From contig RSEE01000011.1 of NCBI GenBank assembly GCA_003971905.1, forward strand, positions 682,001 through 746,000: a DNA stretch of 64,000 bases, read 5' to 3'. This document shows, piece after piece, positions 10,774-22,900 of the stretch. The number at the start of each line of letters is the position of its first letter. Position 1 is the first letter of the stretch. The stretch comes from Moniliella sp. 'wahieum'. Its lineage: Eukaryota; Basidiomycota; Moniliellomycetes; Moniliellales; Moniliellaceae. The notes beneath the pieces are model-generated. The model was given only the letters and a program-made list of their open reading frames with translations. It did no database searches and was not told the origin of the DNA. The translations under genes and the position numbers were made by a program.

Positions 10774-13700
10774 TTAGGCCGAGGGAGCAACGGCCAAATA
10801 CTTGCCTGCCACGGTCGACCGCACACAGGGCATCCACACCACCTCCTCCTGCTCGGCCTCATACACCTGCGCAGCCTTTTGCTCGCCAAGGCGGGTGAGA
10901 AGGAGGGAGGATAAAGTGCGTCCATCCATACGCCACCCGACTGAAACTGGCTGCGGTTGTGGCGGGACGAGGGAATCGATACGGGCAAGGATACGGTGCG
11001 CCTCGATGCCCTGAGGAGAAGGTACAGACCAACTTAACGTCTCGCTCTTTTCGTCCCACAGCCCGGAAGGCTTGGACCGCGCAGCGTCCACCCGCACGCC
11101 CACGGGCGCACGGAAAGTCAGTTGGTCCAAAGGCATAGACGAGGACGAGGTAGACATGTCTTCCCCGCCCTCCCGCCCTCCCCGCCCTCCGCGCTACTCT
11201 CAACGTACCCGCCATGGCCAGCGCAGCAATTCCCATTGAGAGCGTACTGAATCACCATGCTGCCCCCGCCCGGCTCGGTACGCCAATGCACGCCCACGTG
11301 AAGCGGCACACTGTTCTCCTCGCAGCGGGGCACAACCACGTACTTGAACAAGGGCAAGCTGACTTTTTGTTGTACCCCAGGCTGGGGCTGGTCAGACGCG
11401 TGGGCGATAGACGCACGCTGCGCAGCTTCCCAAACCGCATTCAAGTCCAACAAGTAATCGTAATCCTTCGTGTCTCTCACTTTCCCTGCGGGTAGAAGCT
11501 TGGACAGCATGCACAAAGTCCGGATGCGGCGTGAGACGGTCCACTTGGTCCCCCCCCGTTAGGCGGAGCGGTACGATCGCCTTTTTCCCCTGCCTGATCC
11601 GAGTGCGAGTGCGGTTCCAGCCAATCCGTCCCAGGAACGATCGAGATTCGTACCTCGCCCGTGATGAGCAGCCGCCGGACCTGTGCGCCAGCAACCAATG
11701 CGTTCACGGTCTCTGTCACGCTGGGCTCGATGGTCAGCAGGCGTCTCGGATTGCTCCCTGCCGCCGCAGAGAAGGGCAGAGGCAGGGGCAGGGGCAGGGG
11801 GACCGGCGCGTGGCGCAATGGCGAGGAAGAAAGAGGTGGGGCAAACGTATCCCCCAGAGGAGACGATGCGGCGGATGTAACCGAGGACCTAGGGAGCGAC
11901 GAAGTGGAGGGTAGAACGTCGTTGTGAAGCCTGAGGGGCGGGAAGAAAAAGGGCATGCAGTTAGCAAAGGGTGGGTCCATGTAGAAATCCTGCAGAGATA
12001 CCAGGAAGAAGAAAGACGTACAATGGCGCTTGGTCATCATCGCTAGGCAAGGTCAAGGGTGTCGAAGCGGATGCCGTGCGGGACGTGACCCCCGGAAGAG
12101 AGAAACTGTCTAGCACTTTGTTACTGGATTCCTTGGTTCCCTTTCCGGTGCTTCGTACGGAGTTGGCCTGTGCCCGCCATTTGAGCACAGCCGCCGTCTT
12201 GGATGGTCGGGGGGTAACGCGTACTTCCTCTGCAAACACGGGCTGCGGTGGCGGCGGCGGCGTACGGCCCCGTGGCGGTGTCACCCCCGGTTGGGTCCCC
12301 ACGGCGTCTGCACAACAGAAGGGTGATTTACCTCCTCGTCCGAGCTGCTGGGCAAGGAGATGTCAGCGACCAAATCGGGCCGACGCAAGGCCAGCGGCGA
12401 GTTGGATGCGGAAGTGGAAGTGAAGCAAGCAGAAGCAGAGGCCGAAGCAGAAGCAGAAGCAAATGCAGCGCGAGACTTTTAGGCGTGAGGCGGTAAGCCA
12501 GATTGTGGACTTCAATGGACCCAGTACCGTGGGTACGATAAATTTGGCGTAACGTATCGTCTCTTACTACGCCTTCCCACCTGCTTCACCCGGTTCGATG
12601 CATGCCCGTTTATCGAACCGGGGCAGGGCGGGGGTACCGGCACGCCCGCGGGACCCGCGGGACCCGTACGGGTTCCAGCATCAGATCCAGGTCCAGCTCC
12701 AGGTGCAGATGCAGGCCCAGATGCAAGTGTAGGTACAGGTGCAGGTCCTGTACCCCCACGTTGGAGGAGATGGATTGGGACTTTTCCGCCGTCGGGACAT
12801 TAAGCTGCTCAGGGTGGAAGAGCGCTTGAGTGGGTCCGGTACAGGTGGTACAGAAGATACAGATGGAACATTTGGATTGGCAGATTCGCCAGGTGCAGAA
12901 GCAGTGGCTGCCATGGTATGGGCAACTCCACGTGCCTCGTCAGGTCCACACGACCTCCCGCGTCGTCCGACCGGCCTGGCCTTGCCAAATTTACTAAACG
13001 CCGTCTTGAGCGGGTTGACATAGTCGTCATGCAGATCGCGCAGCGACGTGATGGAACGCGAAGGACGAAGTGCGTGGCCATGAGAATAACCATGAGAATG
13101 GTCATGGGAATAGGAATGGCCATGGGAAGGGGAAGGGGAATGGGGATGGTGGTCCGTTGTTGAGCTCAGATGACCCATCGAAGCGGCGGCTGCGTGCTGC
13201 TGCATCACACTCGGGGCTGGAGAGACGGCATTGGGAGGTACCGTGGCTTTGAGGTGGGGACGCGATGAGTGGAGTAGGGGAAGATAAGTTCAGGTAAAGA
13301 GGGTGCGAAAGGCTGTGAGGCAACAGACGCGGGAAGTCCCTTCTCATTCTGATTCTGATTCTGATTCCCATTTGATTCCCATTCTCCCGCTCGGTATTCT
13401 TTCCCATCGCAACATCGGAAAGCAGAGGCGGAGGCGGAGGTGGAGGTCTGTACGAGAAGGAGGAAGCAGGGGCTGCAGCAGGCGCAGTCAGGCAGGCTAG
13501 GTGCTGGCGTGCAGCCAGCTCGGTGGCCGAGTGCATCTTGTGCGCTGCAGTGGAGAGAGAGTCGGGGGCGGAAGAATGGACCAAGGGTTGGACGGAAGTA
13601 GAGAGTGTATGGGCGAGGGTGGCATGTGTATCGGCCATGCGGCCCAGTGCGAGGGGCAGGGGCACAAGCAGCTGGCGCCAGCGGCGGACAAAGCTGGTGC

Positions 13701-13973
13701 GTGGCGCTGGACACAGGACGCAAGGGCCGCGCGTACTGGGCCTCGAGCGCGGCGCACTCGCTGATAAAGTCCCCCGCGGCGGGGCAGCAGCGCAGGCGAG
13801 GCGGCGCCAGGTGCATCCATGCGGGGCAGAGGTGGTGGTGGGAAGAGGACGGCACTGGCCAGCAAGCGGCCGCAAGAGCCGGGGTGGGATCTTCGGGCGG
13901 CTGTGGAGCCGAGCAAGGCGAGCACACAGGCAGCACAGCCATCCGTCGACATCCTCCCTCCCGCTCCCATCAA
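10774..13973 (-). CDS. Muniscin: F-BAR plus mu-homology domain endocytic adaptor (Syp1/FCHO-like)
   Basis: Muniscins bind membrane through an F-BAR domain and cargo and adaptors through a C-terminal mu-homology domain at early endocytic sites. The N-terminal part (about 13900-13500) has F-BAR-like helices (DFISECAALEAQYAR; SFVRRWRQLL). The middle is low-complexity, with Ser/Pro, His-rich (SHGHSYSHDHSHGYSHGH) and Ala/Pro repeats, plus a conserved-looking SLRDLHDDYVNPLKTAF. The mu-homology domain (about 11740-10774) begins PSVTETVNALVAGAQVRRLLI, continues TGEVRISIVPGTDW and VSLPLFKYVVV, and ends near SGLWDEKSETLSW and AGKYLAVAPSA. Conserved blocks lie in several frames, so introns and lone missing bases are both likely. 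The stop at 10774 is firm and the start is approximate. Divergently transcribed from SEN54. Confidence 0.75.
12589..12622. repeat. Perfect 11-bp inverted repeat with 12-nt loop
   Basis: CCCGGTTCGAT at 12589-12599 pairs exactly with ATCGAACCGGG at 12612-12622, leaving a 12-base loop. It lies inside the muniscin gene, next to a low-complexity Ala/Pro-coding stretch. It resembles a T-arm-like GGTTCGA hairpin, but I see no tRNA around it. Confidence 0.6.
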
Positions 13974-14252
13974 ACAAGCGATCGATCACTGGCGCGTGAT
14001 GTGCCTGTGATTGGGTGTGATGGGCGTGATACGCCACCCACACGTGGCACGTCGGGCTGCCTGACCCAGTCACGTGTCCCATCCCACCTGCTGGCCGCTC
14101 ACCATTTCAATCCCGCAGGCACGTTGCACCGACTGCGGGCATGCATCGTCCTGTGCCTTTCTTTTTCGGCCTGGACGAGTCACTCACAGGAAAACATTTT
14201 CCCCAGCAGCCTCTTGCAGCAGCCCCTCGGCCCCCACCGCCCACTGCTAGCC
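13974..14252. promoter_or_regulatory. Bidirectional spacer between muniscin (-) and SEN54 (+)
   Basis: The two genes diverge from this roughly 280-base spacer, so it most likely carries both promoters. It contains CACGTG (within ACACGTGGCA) near 14040 and CACGTG (GTCACGTGTCC) near 14071. These E-box/bZIP-like sites are candidates only; no TATA box is evident. Confidence 0.4.
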
Positions 14253-16131
14253 ATGGCCGACGCTGCTGTCTGCCCGCCGCGCCCGCCTCGCCCTCGGGCG
14301 CCGACGAGGCCGATGAGGACGACATGCCCGACTACTCTACCCTGGAAGCGCTGCTGGACGCGCGCGCTGGTACGGCAGGTGCTTCAGCAACTGCCAAGGC
14401 GGCTGCCGGCTGCCGACACGGCCGCCGCTGCCTTCTGCCCAAACGCGGCGAAAAGGATTTTGAACCGACGGGGTTTGCTGGTCAAGCTAAGGCACTCGCA
14501 CGCTCACGCGCTACCATGTACCGTGCCATTTCGGGCCAGCGTGTCGCCGTCGCACGTACCCTCGGCCACGCCGTTCTCGACCCCGTCTCGCGCTGCGCAA
14601 CTCTCACTGTTACTCGGCGCAGGGTGTTCGAGCAGACGGGTATCACTGTACGTGTTGGCCTCCGCACATGCCCCACTCGCCTGTGCCTTTGTCCCAACCG
14701 GCTGAGAAAGGCGAGAAAGGGGAGACAAGGGAGCCAGGCGCGACCCGCAACACACCTAGCTTGACTCGTCTCTTCCCGGAAGAAACGCTGTATCTACTGG
14801 AACGGGGTCACTTATCTGTCATCTACCTGTACCTTCCCTCACTGCTCCAGGCGGGTCACAGGAACTGGCCCCACTCAGCATTGAGCAAGCTACCGCCCTC
14901 CTCCTTGCGCCTACGGGGACTGAAGGGCACACCGCCCCCACGGGGAACTATGCATGCACCCGCGAACAGTACCATGTCTACGTCTACCTCAAGCGGCTTG
15001 GGTACATTGTCCAACGAGCCGATGTGGTGGACGAGCTGCGTGCCTCGGCTGCTGCTGCACGTGCTCGGCAGCCTGCACAGGCCGGCGGGGGGGGAAGCCT
15101 ACCTTTGTCAGAGGTAGCTACGACTCCCTCGTCTTCGTCTTGTCTTTGTCTCTGTGGGGCAAAAAGGTTGTGTGGGTCCTGGCTTCCCCCTTGCTCTTCC
15201 TCGGTCGAGGGGTACAGTGGACCGCCCAGGTCTTGGGCCACGCTATCGCGCTCCCAATTCACGGTGCTTCGTACCTGATCCATCGTGTTGTCAGGGGCGT
15301 TGCGGCGCTACCGACGCAAGCACGGCGCAGGGGATGCGGAGTACTGCGTCTTGGTTTACACGGTGCCTCTCCCACGTCGTACAGTTCGTCTTGCTTCCTC
15401 CTCCTCCTACTCTACTCTCTTACCCTTCTACCTTGTTTTTTTTTTCCCTGTTTTTCCTGTTTTTCTGGCTTTTTTTTGTTTCCTGTGCTAACTGCCCCTC
15501 CCTCTGCTCAGACGAAGCGTTTGCCGCACTACAATTCATCCCTACCTACACCCCGCCACCCCCCCGCCGCCACAGGACCTCCAACCGTTCTTCTACGCCT
15601 GGCGTCCTGCTACGTCGTACAAACGCACCGACCCACCGCCGCCCGAGTTCCGCATCGCTATCATCAACGCTGCCGAACGGGACATGCTCAGTTTACCCGA
15701 CTTTGCTCAGATGTTCGAGCAGGTACCTCTACCACCTACCGATGGCGAAGATAAGCTCCGCGCCGACGCTGTGGGCTTACAAAACCGTTCGGCCTATGGT
15801 CGTCATGCAGCTTGGGCCGCAGCACGCGCAAAAGCTCTCCAACAAGGTCTCCCTCCGCCAGAGGAACCGTTCCGTCGACCTGCACCTACCGCTCTCTTCT
15901 CCCCCTCGTCCGTCTTGGTGGACCTTCTTTTTGCCTTGGTTCGTATCCGCTCGCAAGGACGGCCAAGCTCAAGCTCATGGCCCGGCACCACGGCCCCGCC
16001 CACCCAATCCTTTCCCACCCCTCAAGTCCGGTCGGCGCAATATGGTCGTGGCCGTCGTGGATGAGGGCACTACGTCTATCTTCCGGTTTGGACAGAGCGA
16101 CTTTGTTGGTCATAAGTTGGCTGGGGTGTGA
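14253..16131 (+). CDS. SEN54: tRNA-splicing endonuclease subunit Sen54
   Basis: Sen54 is a structural subunit of the tetrameric endonuclease that excises tRNA introns. The N-terminal block LPKRGEKDFEPTGF, followed by RATMYRAISGQRV, is the family signature. The segment LFPEETLYLLERGHL and the later YHVYVYLKRLGYIVQRADV are also diagnostic, as is the C-terminal RRNMVVAVVDEGTTSIFRFG. A pyrimidine-rich intron probably ends at the CAG at 15509-15511 (CTAAC branch site just upstream) and leads into DEAFAALQFIPTYTP. Conserved blocks fall in different frames, so missing bases are likely. The ATG at 14253 has a strong CCATGG context, with an acidic N-terminus following. The end at 16131 fits the expected C-terminus. 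Confidence 0.82.
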
Positions 16132-16849
16132 AGTGATCGATGCGAGTCGGAGTGGGAGTGGGAGTGGGAGTGGGATGGGGATCGGGTGGTGGATCGCGTA
16201 GTGGATCGCGTGTCCTTTCTCGCTTTTTTTGTCGTTTATCGTTTGGTGCACCAAGGAATGCAACTATGGAAGACGATGAGGATACGTAGCAAGGGTGTGG
16301 GGCGACACGTATATAGGTGTATCACGTAGACCGTGTTCCCGCTGTGGGGGAAAAGGTCTACTGAGGATACGTGAACAGGGCGAACGTGGAACGATGGCTT
16401 GGTGGACAGACGAGAAACGGGTAGAAATGGATAAAAATGGGAATGGAAATGGAAATGGAAATGGATCACAATACCCAGAACGAGAAAGCCAGATAGTACA
16501 CAAAGTAAGAAAACTTGAGACTTGAGGACTTGAGACTTGAGGCTTGCAGCCTTACACTACACGTCGAAAAACTTGACGCGAAGCAACCATCTATCCACCA
16601 ACATATCCAAAACGTATAGTTGTGGATACTTGATTGCAGTTCGCTGAACGCACCCCATCTACTCGACTCCCCCACACAGCGACCAACACAAATACAAATA
16701 CAACCATCACAACCACACCTCGCACCCCGCACCTCGCACCTCGCACCTCGCACCTCCCCGCCCTTACGGGGGAGACAGCTCTGCCTAACCATCATACCAG
16801 CCCACCAAAAAGAGGCGTAGTATGCACCCCAGCCTCGACACGTGCTACT
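16132..16849. repeat. Simple-repeat-rich intergenic region
   Basis: Short tandem arrays dominate: GGGAGT units at about 16146-16180, GGAAAT/GGGAAT units at about 16435-16465, GACTTGAG units near 16515-16540, and CGCACCTCGCAC units at about 16728-16760. No conserved domain is visible. The segment separates the convergent 3' ends of SEN54 and the WOPR gene. Confidence 0.5.
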
Positions 16850-19178
16850 CCCTCCCCCAAATTCGCCATCCGTCACGCGTTATGAGTGAGGTCAACGCTC
16901 GTCCTTCAATGTTGGCCAATAAGGAGTTCACCTGCTGCCGACTGGTCGGGCTTGAGCTTGCAGTTGGACTGGGAGTTGGGCCTGTACTTGTGCTTGTGCT
17001 TGTGCTTGGGCTTGTGCTTGTGCTTGTGCTTGGGATTGCGGTTGGGCTGGCGGTAGGGATTGCGGTTGCTGCTGCTGTACCTGCTACCTGCCCCTGGAAT
17101 GCGTAGAAGCGTGGTCAGTTGCGCTGCACCCAGAGATACTAGAAAGGAATCGTGCTCACCAAAGAATGGGTCAAGTAGGTGGAGGGGGTCGAGGGGGGCA
17201 CATGGGTCAAATGGGTCGGGTAAGAAGTCCACCGATTAGTTGTAGTTGTAGTTGTAGTAGCTCGGGAATTTACACTTTGATGGGCACCGTTGGGCGAGGT
17301 AGGACGCATCCTTCCGGGCGCAACGGGTGAACCTGGAGGCACGGGAGGTGAGCCGTGGGAGGGGGGTAAGGTACGCGTACGCGTGCGCGTGCGCGTGTGC
17401 GTGGGAGTGCCCGTGTGTATGTGCGGGAGTATGTGTGCGACGAGAAGAGGGGTCGGTTATTGGTTCACGTACCGGTCCCATGTAGTTGGCGTACGTATTG
17501 GAACCAGTGATGTTTGCGGAGTTATTATTATTGGGTGGGGTGGTGCTCGTACCGCTTAGTCCTGTTGCTATGGGTACCGGTACCGGTTCGACCCGCCTTC
17601 GTTTTGGTTGGGAAGCAGGGCGGGCGGTGGTGTTGGTGTGGTAGTACGCCCTTGCTTCCGTGGCGTAGGGCTTGGTCATAGCTCGACTCGCGTTTGGTAG
17701 ATGAGCTAACGTGCTGGTCCCACTGGGGACACGCGTAGACTGTTGTGGTGCGCTGGTCCGCTTGGCTTCGTCCTGCTTGGCTTGAGCTTGGAGCGCCAAG
17801 TTGTCAGGATCAGGATCTGGGTACTCGCTCGGGTCCACATGGACCGGCCAGCCGTTCGGCGGATTGGAAAACCGTTCGTCCTCGTCAACCCGTCGTAACT
17901 GTCCGTCTTGCAAGTCCCGTTTGTGGTAGTAGGAAATGACGTGCAACTTGCGTCCCGAGGTGGTGGTGATGGTGAACGATTGCTTGATCAAGCCATCGAC
18001 TTTATATTCGTTCTGGGTAGGGCAGCCTACCGCCCCATTCCGACTGGGCAAAAGAGCAAACCAATAAACCTATAGGTCAGCGCACTGGTACCAACATGCG
18101 AAAAGTTAAAGGGGAGAAGAGGGTCCATCAGGGTGGAAGCTAAGGGGAGGGAGGAAGGACATACTGCTTGCGCACAAGAAGTTCACGGTACGTCAAGAAC
18201 CCACCATTCACACGACTCGCAGACCAGACCCGTCCATCGGTCCAACGACGAATACCAGTCTCCGCCTCGTCCCAGGCAAACACGTTGCCTGAAAAACCAA
18301 TGCCGCACGTTCCGATTCGAGCAGGCGACGTGGGATCCGACGTGGTGGATGGTTCGGCGTGCCCTTGGGAAGGTCACATGCAGCAAGCAACTTGATCGCC
18401 TCGCTGGTGGTACGAATTAGACCGACATACGTTGGTTGCTGGCGTAAATGCGATAGGTGGAAATGGAAATGGGCTTGTTCCGAGGTAAGAAGAGCTGTAG
18501 AGGCTTGGCCCGACCCGGACCCAGCCACGGATGCAGACACGGACACAGGCGGCGGCACAGTGGGAAACCGCAGCGCAGCTGACGCGTCATCGAGGGGGAG
18601 ACAGGAGGTGGCTGAGTTGACTTGCGGAGTGCTGCTCAGCCGGGTGCGGTAGGGCGCAAGGGGCGCAAAGGACATCTCGGGCACACTGTACCCGCGGTCG
18701 CGCGGGGGGAAGGGGACGGGGTAGTAGCCGCCCGGGTGCGGGGCGGGGGTGAAAAGGGAGAGGCGGGCTCGGCCAACAAGGGGGGAGCCGTGTCGGGGGG
18801 CGGGCGGGCGACAAAGGGGTCGGACATGGGGCGGGGGCCGGCGGACGCAGTGAGGGATGGCAGCGAGTAGAGCTCGGGGTAGTAGGACGACGGACCGGCG
18901 GCGGCGGGGGGGTAGGCGTAGTTGCTGCCAGGGTAGGCGGGCGGGCGCATGGGCAGACACGACGAGGGTGCGGGGGCAGAGCGGAGAGGGTAGTAGCCGT
19001 CCATCTCGGCTGACGAGGGGGTGGGCGGAGGGATGGGCGTGGGTGTCGTCGGGCTGGTGCGGGAGGCTGGTGAGCGGGGCCGGGCGTAGGCGCGGGGGGC
19101 GGCGGAGGGGGGGCGTGCGTCGGGGGGGACGGATGCTGGGCAAGGACGAGGAGGAGAGGAGGGAGGGGAGTAGGCCAT
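16850..19178 (-). CDS. Gti1/Pac2 family WOPR-domain transcriptional regulator
   Basis: WOPR proteins (Wor1, Ryp1, Gti1, Pac2) are fungal DNA-binding master regulators of morphology and host interaction. The start at 19178 gives a Pro/Ser/Tyr-rich N-terminus. The first half of the WOPR domain (about 18440-18170) reads PTYVGLIRTTSEAIKLLAAC and then NVFAWDEAETGIRRWTDGR. The intron 18044-18164 (GTATGT donor, CCCAG acceptor) precedes the second half, VDGLIKQSFTITTTSG and KLHVISYYHKRD. The C-terminal region is low-complexity (alternating His/Ala, Asn/Tyr). A second intron at 17094-17159 (GTGAGC, CTGAC, TTCCAG) leads into a Ser/Thr- or Gln/Ala-coding hexanucleotide repeat and then VNSLLANIEGRAL. One or more frame changes occur between the N-terminal region and the domain. 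The exact stop near 16850 is uncertain. Confidence 0.82.
16981..17040 (+). repeat. CTTGTG hexanucleotide array
   Basis: About nine near-identical hexamers (CTTGTG with CTTGGG variants) lie in the last exon of the WOPR gene. On the coding strand each hexamer gives two codons, so the array encodes an alternating dipeptide (Ser-Thr in the frame that follows the upstream splice site). Confidence 0.75.
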
Positions 19179-19214
19179 GCGGGGGGGGGGGGCGAACAGA
19201 CGGGGGGGGGGGGG
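19179..19214 (+). repeat. Two long poly-G tracts at the WOPR 5' end
   Basis: Runs of about 11 and 14 consecutive G lie within 36 bases immediately upstream of the WOPR start codon. They are therefore C-runs in its likely 5' leader. Such tracts can form quadruplex structures on the non-template strand and are also common sites of length error in sequencing. Confidence 0.7.
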
Positions 19215-19738
19215 GGTAGAGATGCGGCGGCAAAAGACGGTGGTGTTTATAGTACTCGCAACACAGCCGAGCACACCCTGTCAGTCTCTGCGGTGAGGGG
19301 GCCAGTGCGGCGGTGCGGCGGCAGGACTTGGCCCTGGCAGGGCTCGGCATGGATCGGTGTTTATACGATAAAGCAGCGCGGGGGGTTGCGGGCGGCAGGG
19401 GGCCGCAGCGGGCTTGGACGACGGACAGCACAGTGGCAGCACGCCAGGTCTACGGCCCCAGGGTGCTCAACCCACATTGACGCGTCCTGGCGCCCCGCCT
19501 GCGGTTGGCCGTGGTGTGTGCGTTTGGTACGGACGAGACGCAGGGACGATGGATGATGGATGCTCGATGCTTCATACCTTCATTCTGCCGTGCGCTCCCC
19601 GATGCCACGCCTCCGACTCCGACTAGACCCCAGCCGCCCGTCCCTGGCCCAGGCCCAGGCACCGTGAGCTCAGATGGCGATGGGAGAGACCCCGTTACCC
19701 ATTGCCCGTTGCTTTAACCGCGTTCGCGTTTTAAATTT
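19215..19738. other. Spacer between the WOPR gene and the copia element
   Basis: No gene is recognisable. This is probably the distal upstream region of the WOPR gene. Master regulators of this family often have long upstream regions, so the retrotransposon at 19744 may sit within it. Confidence 0.35.
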
Positions 19739-19743
19739 TGCCA
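19739..19743. repeat. Target-site duplication (left copy), TGCCA
   Basis: TGCCA lies immediately before the 5' LTR and is repeated exactly at 24845-24849 immediately after the 3' LTR. Five-base duplications are standard for Ty1/copia integration. Confidence 0.9.
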
Positions 19744-19956
19744 TGTTGACATCCGTCCTAGGACCGCGCGGACCCTGAGTCACGTGAGTCAGCTTTCATT
19801 CCTTCCGAGCTCGCACCAGTCTTCTGGACGAGTCAGTCGCAGAAGCTTCTTAGTCCAATACGACGTTCAGTGCTCACATTCTGTGGTAGTAGCGAGAGCT
19901 TCTTAGTCCAATACGACGTTCAGTGCTCACATTCTGTGGTAGTAGCGAGGCCGACA
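19744..19956 (+). repeat. 5' LTR (213 bp) with an internal 53-bp duplication
   Basis: The LTR runs TGTTGACATCC to GGCCGACA and has TG...CA ends. A 53-base segment (GCTTCTTAGTCC through GTAGTAGCGAG) is present twice in tandem, at about 19850-19949. This makes the LTR 53 bases longer than its 3' partner. Confidence 0.92.
19776..19791 (+). promoter_or_regulatory. Paired TGAGTCA sites around CACGTG in the LTR
   Basis: TGAGTCA occurs at 19776-19782 and again at 19785-19791, with CACGTG overlapping between them (19781-19786). TGAGTCA matches the AP-1/Gcn4-type bZIP consensus. The same block recurs in the 3' LTR. A role in LTR transcription is inferred. Confidence 0.5.
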
Positions 19957-22900
19957 GAGTTACATCCTTATCTGCTCATCCCTGAGCTGGCCAAAACTAC
20001 ACCCACAACCATGGGCGCCAACGCTAACACCGATCTCTCGGTCAGCGACACCACAATGGTGAACAAGCGCGATTACTGGACACCAACCGGTCGCGATCCG
20101 CCACCGATTGGCACCGACAACGAGGAACTCATGATGCTTTGCGCCGAAGCGCACCTGTGGTTCAAGAAGACGAACGACATCGATGTCGTTAAAGAGAAGA
20201 TCAACAGAGCTATACACGACAGAGCCGAGTGGCTTGGATGGAAGGACGAACCTACGTCTATCACGACAAACTGGGTTCGACGGGCTACGAATTTTGTGGT
20301 GCAAAACATCCACCAAATGGAAACTCAACCCAACGCAACTTTGGGGGCACCTACAGGCGCAGCCTCGCGACCCGAGTACGACCTTACAGATCACTACCGA
20401 GTCTCCCACCAAGAATATCAAGTGGCCTGATCTGAACAAAGACCCGTCGCCTACAGCGCTTGGGAAGACGAATTTCTCTTCGCGATAACAGATGCCCACC
20501 CCCACGCAAGCGACGTCGTCCAGAATGGTCGCAGCTCCCGCTACTTCACCGAGGACCTCGACAGACGCTTGCACAACCTTCTTAGGGAAGCCATGCCGTC
20601 AACCCTCTTCCGGACGATCCGCACCCACCACGAAATATCATGCACCCAGGACACGCTGAACATGCTGCGTCAGCGGTATGGATATACGCCTACCGCAAAC
20701 AGAGGGCCTCTACTCATCGCTACTTTTCGGCCCGACCAAGGAAACCGATCGGGTCGAGACTACCTCGACTACATGGAAGAGATCAGTGCAAGCCTGACGC
20801 GAGCGGGCATCCCACTTACGGAAGAGCAGGAACGCACTGGGATCCTACTCGGCTTACGCGACTGAGCATTCGCCCAGCGTGAAGAGCGCTCGAGTCTAGA
20901 CAAGTTACGGCAGGCCGTGATGGACATACCAGCCGCCACGTATCCCGGTGGAGAAAGGAGAGAAACGGAGGCAAGCCGGTCAACGGAGGAACGCCTTGGA
21001 CTCGACCCGACAGCGGGGGACGACCCACCAGCGGGGGAAAAAAAACTCCAGCGGGGGCAAAGCCGGCGACGACAACCTCGCGGACACAAAGACCAAGGGG
21101 CAAGACCGCACCGCACCAACCAACCCTGGCGCAGCGCGACGTCTAATAACCTGTTGTCCCTCCGCGCAACCCAGGCCGAGCCAACGCTCACGTCGCTCAG
21201 AGAGCGAGCTCTCCCGAGTCTGAGTGATTGACGTTGATGGGGCACAGCTGACTACTAGGAACTCGGGGGCGAAATGCGAATCATCCGGGCATTATATGAC
21301 AGTGGGGCATTCCCATCCATTTGGAAAGACAAATCCGTCTTCAATCCATGACCCCTTGCGACGACGAGATAGAGGTTGCTAACGGGACACATGTAAAGGC
21401 GGAAGGACGAGGCACGGCCACAATCCGTATCCGATGCTTAGGAGGACACCAAATGGAGATAAAACTCCCAACAGCCTATACATGCCCCGTTTCAGCCGAA
21501 ATCTCGTCAGTGTAGCACACCTGTCGAACACCGGAATCGCATCATACTTCGCCCCACACCAGAAGGGTATCTGGCTTGGTAACCAGGATCCACCCTACGA
21601 AAAGTAACCGGCAGTGACTATCAATTCACGATCTTACACAACCCGCGAACGCCACCCACACCCCTGCGGGCCATGGCGACCAAACGATCAAACCGGCCGA
21701 CCCACCCTCAACCCCAAACTCCCTCGCAGCATCCCTGCCCTGGACCACGTCTCTAAAGCCCACAAACGCTGGAACCACGCAGCCATCGACCTCCTCCCCT
21801 GGCTTACACGATCGGAAACGCAGGCCTCCGCGTCACAGCCAAGCATATCCCTCTGTCGTTCAGAGTGGGATTGCCCAACATGCGCGGTGGCACTAGCGAC
21901 AGCATCGCCCCATCCGAGCCGGGACCGCCTCCGATCCAAAAGACCTTTCGAGGTCCTCCACGTCGACGTAGTAGACCTCCCCCGGGTAACCGGCATGGGG
22001 CACGGATACGCCCTCGTCGCCGTTGATGACTTCACGCGGTACGTCTTCACCACAGCGATCCCGACAAAGGGCGCTGCAACGAAGGAACTGCGGAACCTCA
22101 TATTGCGGGAGCAACGCTACGGCCCGGACAGACTGCTGCGGACTTTGCGCACGGACAACGCCCCCGAATTGACAAGCGCACTGCAACCTTTTCTGGACGA
22201 GCAAGGCATCACGTCAGAACGGACAATCCCGGGGCAGAGTGCTAGCAACGGTGTGGCTGAGCGTGCCATCCGAACATAACGACTCGTGCAAGGCAGTTGC
22301 TCTTGGGTACAGGTCTTCCGACGTCGGACTGGTGGGAACACAGCCTCCACGCTGCGTGCTTCACCCAAAACCAAATGCCACTCAAAACATCCGGGGAAGA
22401 CAACAAATCGCGATTTGAGCGATACAAAGGCACGCATACTCGTTACCGATGCAACCCTTTGGCCGCGTTGCATACCTCCATCTGCCCGAGTCACGCCGCG
22501 AGCACAAGCTCAGCGCGCGGGCAGAGGAAGGATGCTGGTAGGATACCACCATCAGCGCGGATCAAAGGGATGGCTCTTCGCCACATACCAACCATCCTGG
22601 GTACCTTCACTACCGCTGGTCGAAACCGTACAAATGGGGCAACGCCATCTACCCCATCTCCCACCCCGACCACTTCCACACCCGACATCTCCAAATCACC
22701 TCAAATTAAAATCGACAGTGAAAAAGACGCTAACCCTACTCCGCCAGCCGCGGCAGCACCCATGCCCCGAACCGCCGCCACACCCCAGACACCCGCTCCC
22801 ACCACCACCCCCCCTCCGCGCCGCTACCCCCTCCGCCAGCGCACCACCCGCACCTCCCTCGACCTGCACACACTCCCAATCGCTGACGACCCCACCGACA

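Noticed and set aside
12480-12640. tRNA gene around the GGTTCGA hairpin in muniscin
   Set aside because: No acceptor, D or anticodon arms can be drawn around it.
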